64,000 nucleotides of DNA from Anaerolineaceae bacterium (GTDB lineage: Bacteria; Chloroflexota; Anaerolineae; Aggregatilineales; Phototrophicaceae), in NCBI GenBank assembly GCA_020634115.1, contig JACKCH010000018.1:111974-175973 (forward strand), in the 5' to 3' direction. Of the stretch, positions 1-8,291 are shown piece by piece. The position numbers were made by a program, and so were the translations under genes. A model generated the notes under the pieces. That model was not told the origin of the DNA and ran no database searches. It worked only from the letters and a program-made list of their open reading frames with translations. Position 1 is the first letter of the stretch, and each line of letters starts with the position of its first letter.

Positions 1-2
1 GG

Positions 3-935
3 CGCGTGGCCTATCTGGTGACGACGCTCGTGTTGGCGGCGGGCATTGTGCTGGTGGTCGGGCGGCTGTTCCCCCGTGCGGCCAGTACCGAGGAAAGTGA
101 GTTCGTCCCGGCGGTGCGGCGGGCTATGCCGTATCCCCCCGCAACCGGCTTCGCGCTGCTGCTGGTTGGCCTGGGGCTGCTGCTCACCCTTGTGCCGGAA
201 TTCGTCTACCTGCGCGACAATTTCGGCACGCGCATGAACACGATTTTCAAGCTCTACTATCAGACCTGGCTGCTGTTCAGCATCGCCAGCGCCTACGCCC
301 TCTATAGTCTGCTGGCTGATTTCCAATTGCCGCTGCCGGCCTTCCCGCTCCGGTTGCTGACGGGGATCATGGCGGTGGTCGTGATTGGGATGGGACTGGT
401 TTACCCGGTGTTCGGCATTTACAGCCGCATGTTTATCGAAACCGGGCGCTGGCAGGGCGATGTCCCGCGTCCCCTGTCTTTAGACGGCGGGCAGGTGTTC
501 AACGTGTCCGGCGATGATTACGGGGCGATTATGTGCCTGAGCAGTCTGGTGGGCGACGAGTCGGTGGTCGTGGCCGAAGCCATCGGCCCGCAGTATCATG
601 CGGAATTCGGGCGGGTGGCCTCGCTGACCGGTATTCCCATCGTGATTGGTTGGGAGGGGCATGAAGGCCAGTGGCGCGGCGCGACCTATGGTGAAATCGC
701 CGGGTCACGGGCGGACGATGTGCGCCACCTGTATACCGACATCCGGTGGGATTTCGCCGTATCCACCATTCAACGCTACGGCCTTGATTATGTGTTTTAC
801 GGCACCACCGAACGCACCACCTACGGAACGGCGGGCGAAGATAAATTCATCGAAAACGCGACTCCGGTCTGCCGGAACGGGAACAGTGTCTTTTATCGCG
901 TGACCGGCGCGATAGTGGACACGTCGGTACCGTAG
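3..935 (+). CDS. YYY-family polytopic membrane protein, C-terminal part (5' end outside window)
   Basis: This is the 3' part of a gene that enters from the left edge. The frame is already open at base 3, so the GTG at 6 need not be the start. About 310 residues are visible. Several hydrophobic segments lie in the first 150 residues, followed by a soluble tail. The tail contains YVFYGTTERTTYG near residues 260-272, which resembles the tyrosine-rich signature of the Chloroflexi/archaeal YYY membrane family (TIGR03662). These proteins are assigned by similarity to GT-C glycosyltransferase-like membrane proteins; their substrate is unknown. A second giant membrane protein follows after 21 bp, so the two are probably co-transcribed. 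Family call fairly sure, function not. Confidence 0.75.
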   Translation, partial: RVAYLVTTLVLAAGIVLVVGRLFPRAASTEESEFVPAVRRAMPYPPATGFALLLVGLGLLLTLVPEFVYLRDNFGTRMNTIFKLYYQTWLLFSIASAYALYSLLADFQLPLPAFPLRLLTGIMAVVVIGMGLVYPVFGIYSRMFIETGRWQGDVPRPLSLDGGQVFNVSGDDYGAIMCLSSLVGDESVVVAEAIGPQYHAEFGRVASLTGIPIVIGWEGHEGQWRGATYGEIAGSRADDVRHLYTDIRWDFAVSTIQRYGLDYVFYGTTERTTYGTAGEDKFIENATPVCRNGNSVFYRVTGAIVDTSVP

Positions 936-956
936 CATACCGGGGCAAAGGATGTC

Positions 957-2840
957 ATGGGGATTATGAACGCATCACACGTTTTATCGCAATCCAGCAC
1001 CGCGCCGGAGGTCGCATCAGAACGGGCGGTTCTGACGCTTGAATGGCTGTTGTATGCCGGGCTGCTGGCGCTGGCGTTCGTGCTGCGGCTGGCGCAGATT
1101 GATGTTGTGCCGCTGACCTCACCGGAAGCGCGTGAGGCGCTCTCAGCCTGGCGTGCCGTTGTGCCGGGCGCGGCGGGACTGCCGATCATCGCTCAAAGCC
1201 CGCTCCTGTTCACCATACACAGCCTGTCTTTCTCGCTGCTCGGCGCGTCCGAGTTCACCGTGCGTCTGGGGACGCTGCTGGCCGGGTCACTGCTCGTCAT
1301 TTCCCCGGCGCTGTTCCGTGATCTGCTGGGGCGGGGGCGGGCGCTGCTCACCAGTGTCGTGCTGCTGGCGTCACCGACCCTGCTGGCCGCCTCCCGTTAC
1401 GATAGCCCGGTGGTCTGGACGGTGCTGCTGGTTGTGTTGACATTGTGGGCGTTCTGGCGCTGGTGGGAAAGTGACCACGAGGGGTACGCCCTGGCCGCGT
1501 CCGGTTTCCTGGGGGCGGCGCTGCTCTTAAGTGACCCAACTGCCCCTGTGCTGATTCTGATTCTAATCGCTGCCGGTGGGTTGGCACTGTGGTTGACCGC
1601 CAGTGACTACGCTCTGGAAGAGGCGCCGGGCGTCGTGGCCCAGTTTCGGGCGCGAATGGCCGCTTTCCCCTGGTCGTTGGGGTTATTGATTGCCGCCCTG
1701 GTGGTGGTGATTGTCAGCACGCAGTTTTTATCTCGCCTGGATGGATTGAGCGCAGTCGGTGAACTGCTCAGTGCCGGGCTGGGCGGCGTGACGACTCCCC
1801 GCGCAAATGCGCCCCTGTTCTACCCGCTCGTCACCAGCCTGTTTTACTCCCCGATGATCTGGTTTTTCGCGGTGGTAGCGATCTGGCTGTTGGCGCGGAA
1901 AATGACGATCACCGTTGTAGACCGTTTCCTGGTGGGCTGGCTGGCGTTTACGGTGGTCGGCTGGCTGCTCTATGTCGGCGGCGGCCCGGAACAGGCGCTC
2001 TGGGCGGTAGTGCCACTCGCGGTTCTCGTCAGTGGCTTGCTGCTTGACCTGTTAGCAAAACCACGCCATCCCATTTGGACGATCCCCGGTTGGAGCAAAC
2101 TGGTACTGGCGACGCTGACGGTGATTCTCCTGTTCATTTTCACCGTACACGGGCAGGCCGTCGCCCGTTCGCTCCTCAACCTCCCGCCGGGAACGCTCGA
2201 CATCAACGCCATCAATACCGTGAATCTGGTGTGGATGCTGATGACGCTGTTGCTAGGCATGATCGGCGTATTCATTTTCGCCAGCATGTGGGGGATGACG
2301 ACGACTATTCAGGGCAGCGCCTTAGGCATCCTGGCTTTTGCGCTCTTCACCGGCATCGGCAGTGGTTGGAACATCGCCGTGACGAACGCCGCCAATGCCA
2401 CCGAACTCTGGCACATGGAAGCGCCCACCCCGCAGACCGCGCTCCTGCGCGATACGCTGCGTCAACTGGCGGAACGTGGGGCAGGGGCCGTCAACCAGGA
2501 ATTAGAGTTGGTCGCCCTGGTTCCCCAGGATGGACTCGTAGCCTGGCTGCTGCGCGATTTTTCCCGGACGCAGTTCATTAACGAAGTCAGCGAGGCGCGA
2601 GGCGCGGGCATTGTGCTGCTGCCGCAGTATGCCGAAACGCCCGACCTGGGCGGCGACTACGTGGGGCATAGCCTGACAGTGCTTTCCTCATGGAGCGGGA
2701 AGACATTAAATCTGGCTGATCTGCCCGCCTGGTGGTCACAGCGCCGCGTGCGTGTCCAGCCTGCTCCCCTGGAAAAGATTGTCCTGTGGCTGCGGCAGGA
2801 TATTTATAATGGTGTACCGTTCGATTTCAACGGTGGGTGA
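957..2840 (+). CDS. GT-C/family 39-like polytopic membrane protein
   Basis: A 627-residue protein with about a dozen hydrophobic segments and a soluble C-terminal region from about residue 480. After the first membrane segment it has an acidic loop (PLTSPEAREALSAW, residues 52-65), the place where GT-C and family 39 glycosyltransferases carry their catalytic acidic residues. A lipid-linked sugar transferase is therefore plausible, but the substrate cannot be read from sequence. The ATG at 957 has AAAGGA at 947-952; an in-frame ATG at 966 is an alternative. It sits 21 bp after the YYY protein and 57 bp before the sigma factor gene. Confidence 0.65.
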   Translation: MGIMNASHVLSQSSTAPEVASERAVLTLEWLLYAGLLALAFVLRLAQIDVVPLTSPEAREALSAWRAVVPGAAGLPIIAQSPLLFTIHSLSFSLLGASEFTVRLGTLLAGSLLVISPALFRDLLGRGRALLTSVVLLASPTLLAASRYDSPVVWTVLLVVLTLWAFWRWWESDHEGYALAASGFLGAALLLSDPTAPVLILILIAAGGLALWLTASDYALEEAPGVVAQFRARMAAFPWSLGLLIAALVVVIVSTQFLSRLDGLSAVGELLSAGLGGVTTPRANAPLFYPLVTSLFYSPMIWFFAVVAIWLLARKMTITVVDRFLVGWLAFTVVGWLLYVGGGPEQALWAVVPLAVLVSGLLLDLLAKPRHPIWTIPGWSKLVLATLTVILLFIFTVHGQAVARSLLNLPPGTLDINAINTVNLVWMLMTLLLGMIGVFIFASMWGMTTTIQGSALGILAFALFTGIGSGWNIAVTNAANATELWHMEAPTPQTALLRDTLRQLAERGAGAVNQELELVALVPQDGLVAWLLRDFSRTQFINEVSEARGAGIVLLPQYAETPDLGGDYVGHSLTVLSSWSGKTLNLADLPAWWSQRRVRVQPAPLEKIVLWLRQDIYNGVPFDFNGG

Positions 2841-2897
2841 GGAATCGGCGGAACAGGCGTGTATATCCATAGTGCGCAAAATTAATTTTAGGATTAA

Positions 2898-3491
2898 ATG
2901 ATGACTCTTGAGCCGGATACCATAGCCGTACTCATCACACGTTGTCTGCATGGCGATCAGGCCGGATTCTCGACCTTGTATGATCATTTCGCGCCGATGA
3001 TTTACCGGCTGTGCTACAGCTTGTTGGGGAATCCGCAGGATGCCGAAGATGTGTTGCAAGAGTCCTTTGTATATGCCTTCAAGAATATCAGCCGTTTTGA
3101 CGCCCGCCGGGCATCCTTTAAGACCTGGCTATATACGATTGCCCTTAGCCGCTGTCGCAATATGTATCGGCGCAAACATTTCTCACTGGTTGAATTGGGG
3201 CAGTTGTTGACTCTGAATCTGTCCGCGCCCAGTGCCGAAACGCCGGAAGCGTCGTTGGCACAGCAGAATCTACAAGAAGTGGTGGAGAATGCGGTTCTCT
3301 CATTGTCGCCGCCGCTGCGGGAAGCCGTCATCCTGCGTTACGGTCATGGCCTGACCTACCGTGAAATCGCTGCGGTCATGGATTGTCCGCAAAAGACGGC
3401 GGAAAGTCGCGTTCGGCTGGCGCATGATCGCCTGCGTGGGTTATTACAGCCGGTTGCGCCTGGTTTGTTGGATGAGTTGGTGGGGTTATAA
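2898..3491 (+). CDS. ECF-type RNA polymerase sigma factor
   Basis: A 197-residue sigma-70 family protein of ECF architecture. Region 2 spans about residues 20-95, with the typical GNPQDAEDVLQESF stretch and an aromatic promoter-melting segment. Region 4 spans about residues 135-190 (LREAVILRYGHGLTYREIAA, then the recognition helix). There is no long region 3, as expected for ECF factors. AGGA at 2890-2893 precedes two adjacent ATG codons (2898, 2901); the second has better spacing. Only 2 bp separate it from the zinc-finger gene 3494-4000, its likely anti-sigma factor. Its target promoters are unknown, but the flanking membrane protein genes are candidates. Confidence 0.9.
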   Translation: MMTLEPDTIAVLITRCLHGDQAGFSTLYDHFAPMIYRLCYSLLGNPQDAEDVLQESFVYAFKNISRFDARRASFKTWLYTIALSRCRNMYRRKHFSLVELGQLLTLNLSAPSAETPEASLAQQNLQEVVENAVLSLSPPLREAVILRYGHGLTYREIAAVMDCPQKTAESRVRLAHDRLRGLLQPVAPGLLDELVGL

Positions 3492-3493
3492 CC

Positions 3494-4000
3494 ATGGCCT
3501 GCGAACACAATACACATCTGATTACCGCCTATATCCAGGGTGAACTGCCGTCTATTGTCCGGCTGCGGTTTGCGCGTCACCTGAACACCTGCGAAACCTG
3601 TTACGCCGCTTACCGGCGGGAACTCGACCTGATGCAGGAACTGACCCAGACCATGCCCCGGATTGGGGCGGCGCAGCAGCCGGATTTTAAGCGTGTCTGG
3701 ACGGCGGTAGAGGCCGAACTTAGTCAGCCGACCCCCCGCCAGCGTTTCGCTCATTTTCAGACCCGCTACGGGTTGGCCGCGCTGCTGTTCGCCCTGGCGC
3801 TGATTGTTCCCTTGACGATGGGGAACAGTGAAGTAACATGGGCGTCGCCGCCCACCCAGCCTGCGCCGCATATTGTGACCAGCAGCCGGACTCCGACTCA
3901 GCCGGTTGCAGTGGGTACGGCGGTGGCGTTGTATACCGCCACACAAGGCCATACCGTCCCTGACGTTCGCCCGCAACCGGATGAAACAACTATTCCCTGA
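3494..4000 (+). CDS. Membrane-anchored zinc-finger anti-sigma factor
   Basis: A 168-residue protein. The N-terminus has the ZAS/zf-HC2 signature H29-x3-C33-x2-C36 (HLNTCETC), used by ECF anti-sigma factors to bind zinc and the cognate sigma. One membrane helix is predicted at about residues 92-109, followed by a Thr/Pro-rich extracytoplasmic tail of about 58 residues without a recognisable sensor domain. It follows the sigma gene by 2 bp, the usual sigma/anti-sigma arrangement. It probably holds the sigma at the membrane until an envelope signal releases it; the signal is unknown. Confidence 0.85.
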   Translation: MACEHNTHLITAYIQGELPSIVRLRFARHLNTCETCYAAYRRELDLMQELTQTMPRIGAAQQPDFKRVWTAVEAELSQPTPRQRFAHFQTRYGLAALLFALALIVPLTMGNSEVTWASPPTQPAPHIVTSSRTPTQPVAVGTAVALYTATQGHTVPDVRPQPDETTIP

Positions 4001-4015
4001 TAACTAGAGGCTTGC

Positions 4016-7000
4016 ATGACGACCACACACGCATCTTCTCGCCCAGAAAATCCCACCCATCCATTCAACCAGTTTCTTGGTTGGCGGGTGGCGCTCAACT
4101 GGGAAACCCTGGTTTTTATTGCGATCTTATTGTTAGCGATTTTCACCCGTTTTTACATCCTGGGTGATAGGGTGATGAGTCATGACGAAAGCCTGCACAC
4201 GCGCTTTTCGTATGACCTCTACCGGCAGGGGATTTATAACCATACGCCGCTGATGCACGGCCCGATTCTGTTCCATGTCACGGCCTTCATGTACGCGCTG
4301 TTCGGGGATAATGACTTCACATCGCGGATTTACCCGGCGTTGATGGGTGTCCTCACGGTGATGTTCCCGCTGTTGTTCCGCCGTTGGTTGGGGCGTTGGG
4401 GGGCGATCCTCACTTCAATCATGCTCCTGATTTCGCCACTGCTGCTGTACTATGACCGCTATATCCGCCACGATTCGCCCGCGATTTTTGCTGCGCTACT
4501 CATGGTGTACGCCATTCTGATGTACGTGAATGGCCCACCGAACGCCCGCCGCAAAGCCCGCTGGCTGTACCTGCTGGCTTTAGGCATGATCTGGTTGCTT
4601 GGCTCCAAAGAAGTCGCGTTCATCTATATCGCCATTTTCGGCAGTTTCCTCACACTCTACTGGTTGATACGGATGGCGCAGCATTTCTGGAATGTGCCGG
4701 GCAAGTCCATCTTGTATCTCCTGTCCATTGCCGGGCTGTTGGGCGGCGTTGCTGCCCTGGGGATGTACGTCGTGCTGTCCGTTTCGCCCATTGATAACGC
4801 CACTGCTGCCGGGGCGGGTAGTCTGGCCGCCGTGACGCTCACCAACTGGACGCTGGTGGTCATCATGTTTGTGGTGGGTGCGCTGGTCGGGACGCTCCTC
4901 TGGGTCTACCGGACGAATCTGGCGCGTGTCCCTTGGTTGGACGCGCTGCTGATTGTCGCGCTGGTCGTCGTCGTCGTGGCCGGGCTGATTATCGTGGAAG
5001 AACGTTCTCACGTCATAGCCTCGGACGCTAGCCAACCCGCCGCACCTGCTGTCCCCGGCCAGGAAACGACTGTTGAACAGTCCGTATCGAGATTCACGAT
5101 TGTGCCCCTGGTCGCCACCTGGATAGTGGCGGCGGTGGTGGTGTTTGCGCTGTTATATTCGACAGCTGCCGGTTGGTGGCGCACCCTGTATCGTTTCGCG
5201 GAGTTTGACATCCTGCTCCTGATGGGGACGTTGATCTTGCCCTGGTTAGCCGCGTTTGTGGTCAACTTTACCGGGGCGCAGGTGAACGACTACGTCGCGG
5301 TGGGGAACAGTCTCCCGCCCTTCTTACAGCAGGTTATCCCTGCCACCACGCCGGAGGAATATGGGCGGGTGGCGCTGGCGCTGCTGGCGATTGTGCCGCT
5401 GTACGCCATTTCGATAACTGCCGGGCTGGTGTGGAACTGGAAACGCTGGCTGATCTCCGCTGCGATTTTCCATATCATCTATCTGTTTTTCTTCACCACC
5501 ATGTTCACCAACATGCGCGGCCTGGCCGGAATGTACAACAGCCTCGGCTATTGGCTGGAACAGCAGGGTGTCCGGCGGGGCAGCCAGCCACAGTATTACT
5601 ATCTCGTGCTGATTATGCCGTTTTACGAGTTTTTGCCGGTCATTGGCAGTTTCCTGGCGATGTTCAGTGGCCTGGGTGTTTTCTGGCGCTTCCGCCGTGA
5701 CCGCCAGGACGAAAAAGACGCCCGCTTTATGAAAGCCAAGCGGGAGGAAGCCGAAGCCATCGGTTTGCTGACCGACGAAAATACCTACGAATCCGACACG
5801 GATTACGCGCATGACGCGGTTGAACCGCTGTTTGTTTCGCGCCGCCATACGGCTGAATGGCTCAAGCACGTACCGTTTTTGCTGTTTGTCTCGTGGTGGG
5901 GCGTGCTGAATCTGATTGCCTACACGCTGGCCGGTGAAAAAATGCCCTGGCTGGGGACGCACATGACTGTTCCGCTCATCCTGCTCACCGGATGGTATTT
6001 CGGGCGTATTTTGGATCGGGTTGAACCTGTGGTGTTTTTCCGGCGTGGCTGGATTTATCTTCTCCTGCTGCCAGTGCTTTATGTAGCCTTCGCGCAGATT
6101 ATCGGGCCATTCCTGGTCGGGCAGGGGATTGGTGGTCTATCTCAGCAGGACTTAGCCAGTGCTTACCGCTGGTATGCGGGAGTGCTGATTGCGACGGTGG
6201 TGGTGTTTGTCCTCTCCCGGTTGGTTTCGCAAACCGGTTGGGCCAATTTGCGCCAGATGGCGGTGGTAGCTGTCTTTGCGGTGCTGGCGTTTATCACCTT
6301 CCGTTCGGCTTGGATGGCGTCGTTCATCAATTATGATTTGGCGACGGAATATCTCGTGTATGCGCACGCGGCTCCTGCCAATAAGACCGTTGTGGTCAAC
6401 TGGCTGGAGGACATGAGCCGCCTGACCACTGACGGCATGAATATCCGCTTTGTCTACGATGACCGCATGTCGTGGCCGGGGAGCTGGTACTTCCGTGAGT
6501 TCCCGAATGCCGTTTTCGCCGGGGCAAACCCCAGCCCCCGCCTGCTGGAAGACGCGGCAGCGGTGATCGTTGGGGAATCGAACCGCGCGGCGGTGGAGAC
6601 TGCCTTGGAAGATCGTTACTTCCTGATGGATGAGAGCGGGTTTATGCGTCTTTGGTGGCCGATGCAGGATTACTTTGGCCTGACTCCCGAACGGGTGATC
6701 AATACGCTCGACTTCTCGGCGGATAACCCCCAGGCCGCCCAGGTTCGCCAGGGGATTTTCGACATCTGGTGGTCACGCGATTACTCCACCTACGGCTCTG
6801 CGGTTAACAAGGACTTTTCCATTACCAACTGGCCGGTTTCGGAGCGGATGTATTTCTATGTGCGTAAGGATATTGCCGCCAAAGTCTGGAATCTGGGCAT
6901 TGGGGACGGTGCGGTGGCGAATCCTTTGGACGCCGTGACGCTTAATGCCTGCTCCGCCAACTGGCAGCCGATTCCCGCCGATCTGGTATTAGGTACGACT

Positions 7001-8089
7001 CCAGGTAGCGCAACGGGCTTCTTGAATCACCCCTTGGGTCTGTCAATTGCGCTGGATGGTCATATCTACGTGCCGGAAGAGTTCAACTATCGGATCAGTG
7101 TCTTTGACCAGGATGGCAACTTCCTAACGGTTATTGGTCAGCGTGGCGTGCCGGTTCCTGGGCAGGTCACGTTTGAGCGTCCGAATAGTGTCGCCATCGG
7201 GCCTGACGGCAACCTGTATGTTGCCGACACCTGGAACTACCGGGTGATCGTCGTCTCGCCGGACGGTGAGTATATCCGTAGCTGGGGACAGCGCGGGGAA
7301 TATGGTATTGAAGCCCGTACCGAACCGTTTGACGGTTTTTGGGGGCCGCGTGGCATCGCGGTGGATAGCCAGGGGCGGGTTTTTGTGGCCGATACCGGCA
7401 ATAAGCGCGTGCGTGTCTACACCAGCGAAGGCCAGTTCCTGTATGACATCGCTTCCGGCGGCAGCGGTGTCGGGCAGTTGGATGAACCCAGCGGCCTGTA
7501 CATCGGTGGCGACAGCCTGCTGTATGTCGCCGATACCTGGAATCAGCGGGTTTCGGTGTTCACGCTGGAAGGTGCGCCGGTCTACAAGTACATTACCGCC
7601 AGCGGACAGGCGACCAACAGCTTCGCCGTGCGTGGCTGGCGCGATGACCTGGGCAACCGGCCTTACCTCGCGGTGGATAGCGTCCGTGACCTGATCTACG
7701 TGGGCGACCCGGACGCGGGGCGCGTGCTGGTCTATGACTCTGCCGGGAACTGCCTCGGTTCGTTCGGACAGTTGGGCAGTGTGGAAAGCCTGGATGCCAC
7801 GCAGTTTGTGACAGTGGGTGGCCTGGCACTGGACTCTGCTGGCAACCTCTACGTCACCGATTCGGGCGGCGGGCGTGTCTTGCGCTTTGCACCGTTTGAA
7901 CGTCCGGCAGTCACCGGCCCGGATAGTGTCCAGCCAATCGTGATCGACGGCGTTGGTGGCGAAACAACGGACGAGCTAATCCTTCCGCTCTCAGAAGGTA
8001 CGGAGGAACTGATCTTCCCACTGCCAGAAATGACGCAAGAATTACCGCCTGCCGGTGAGTCCACCGAGGAGGTCAGCGCCGCCGGGTGA
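4016..8089 (+). CDS. Agl23-like (TIGR03663) membrane protein fused to NHL beta-propeller
   Basis: A 1357-residue two-part protein. Residues 1 to about 800 form a polytopic membrane region with the family start of TIGR03663 ('flippase activity-associated protein Agl23'): the first loop carries SHDESLHTRFSYDLY with D57 and E58, the usual GT-C acidic pair, followed by a HGPILFH stretch. From about residue 985 come NHL-type blades, with repeated IAIGPDGNLYVADTWNYRV-like units, ending near 1300 in a low-complexity acidic tail. The propeller is probably outside the cell and may bind glycan or protein. RBS AGAGG lies 6 bp before ATG 4016. It is the last gene of the membrane protein/sigma cluster. 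Confidence 0.8.
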   Translation: MTTTHASSRPENPTHPFNQFLGWRVALNWETLVFIAILLLAIFTRFYILGDRVMSHDESLHTRFSYDLYRQGIYNHTPLMHGPILFHVTAFMYALFGDNDFTSRIYPALMGVLTVMFPLLFRRWLGRWGAILTSIMLLISPLLLYYDRYIRHDSPAIFAALLMVYAILMYVNGPPNARRKARWLYLLALGMIWLLGSKEVAFIYIAIFGSFLTLYWLIRMAQHFWNVPGKSILYLLSIAGLLGGVAALGMYVVLSVSPIDNATAAGAGSLAAVTLTNWTLVVIMFVVGALVGTLLWVYRTNLARVPWLDALLIVALVVVVVAGLIIVEERSHVIASDASQPAAPAVPGQETTVEQSVSRFTIVPLVATWIVAAVVVFALLYSTAAGWWRTLYRFAEFDILLLMGTLILPWLAAFVVNFTGAQVNDYVAVGNSLPPFLQQVIPATTPEEYGRVALALLAIVPLYAISITAGLVWNWKRWLISAAIFHIIYLFFFTTMFTNMRGLAGMYNSLGYWLEQQGVRRGSQPQYYYLVLIMPFYEFLPVIGSFLAMFSGLGVFWRFRRDRQDEKDARFMKAKREEAEAIGLLTDENTYESDTDYAHDAVEPLFVSRRHTAEWLKHVPFLLFVSWWGVLNLIAYTLAGEKMPWLGTHMTVPLILLTGWYFGRILDRVEPVVFFRRGWIYLLLLPVLYVAFAQIIGPFLVGQGIGGLSQQDLASAYRWYAGVLIATVVVFVLSRLVSQTGWANLRQMAVVAVFAVLAFITFRSAWMASFINYDLATEYLVYAHAAPANKTVVVNWLEDMSRLTTDGMNIRFVYDDRMSWPGSWYFREFPNAVFAGANPSPRLLEDAAAVIVGESNRAAVETALEDRYFLMDESGFMRLWWPMQDYFGLTPERVINTLDFSADNPQAAQVRQGIFDIWWSRDYSTYGSAVNKDFSITNWPVSERMYFYVRKDIAAKVWNLGIGDGAVANPLDAVTLNACSANWQPIPADLVLGTTPGSATGFLNHPLGLSIALDGHIYVPEEFNYRISVFDQDGNFLTVIGQRGVPVPGQVTFERPNSVAIGPDGNLYVADTWNYRVIVVSPDGEYIRSWGQRGEYGIEARTEPFDGFWGPRGIAVDSQGRVFVADTGNKRVRVYTSEGQFLYDIASGGSGVGQLDEPSGLYIGGDSLLYVADTWNQRVSVFTLEGAPVYKYITASGQATNSFAVRGWRDDLGNRPYLAVDSVRDLIYVGDPDAGRVLVYDSAGNCLGSFGQLGSVESLDATQFVTVGGLALDSAGNLYVTDSGGGRVLRFAPFERPAVTGPDSVQPIVIDGVGGETTDELILPLSEGTEELIFPLPEMTQELPPAGESTEEVSAAG

Positions 8090-8096
8090 TTCTCTC

Positions 8097-8125
8097 TTGT
8101 CAGCGGAAATGCGGCATGTTACAAT
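8097..8125 (+). promoter_or_regulatory. Sigma-70-like promoter of the nusA operon
   Basis: TTGTCA at 8097-8102, a 17-bp spacer, and TACAAT at 8120-8125 preceded by TG (extended -10). Transcription would start near 8132, about 160 bp before nusA and just upstream of a leader hairpin. It begins 8 bp after the preceding stop codon. Confidence 0.75.
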
Positions 8126-8142
8126 GTGTTTCGTTGGAAGGT

Positions 8143-8167
8143 GAAAAGTGGGCAACCCCCACTTTTC
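8143..8167 (+). promoter_or_regulatory. Leader hairpin upstream of nusA (possible attenuator)
   Basis: A perfect 10-bp stem: GAAAAGTGGG at 8143-8152 pairs with CCCACTTTTC at 8158-8167 around a 5-nt loop, followed by GTTCTT. It starts about 11 nt after the predicted transcription start. Similar palindromic leaders precede rimP-nusA operons in other bacteria. The U-tract is short, so full termination is uncertain. Confidence 0.6.
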
Positions 8168-8291
8168 GTTCTTAAAGCGTTATTATCCGGTCTCCGATGC
8201 TCAAGCGCCCATCTTAGTTTGAGCGTTTTGTTATATACTACGATTAAGCCAACGATTTTCCCCAGAGTACAGTGGGAGCTGAAGTAGCAGC

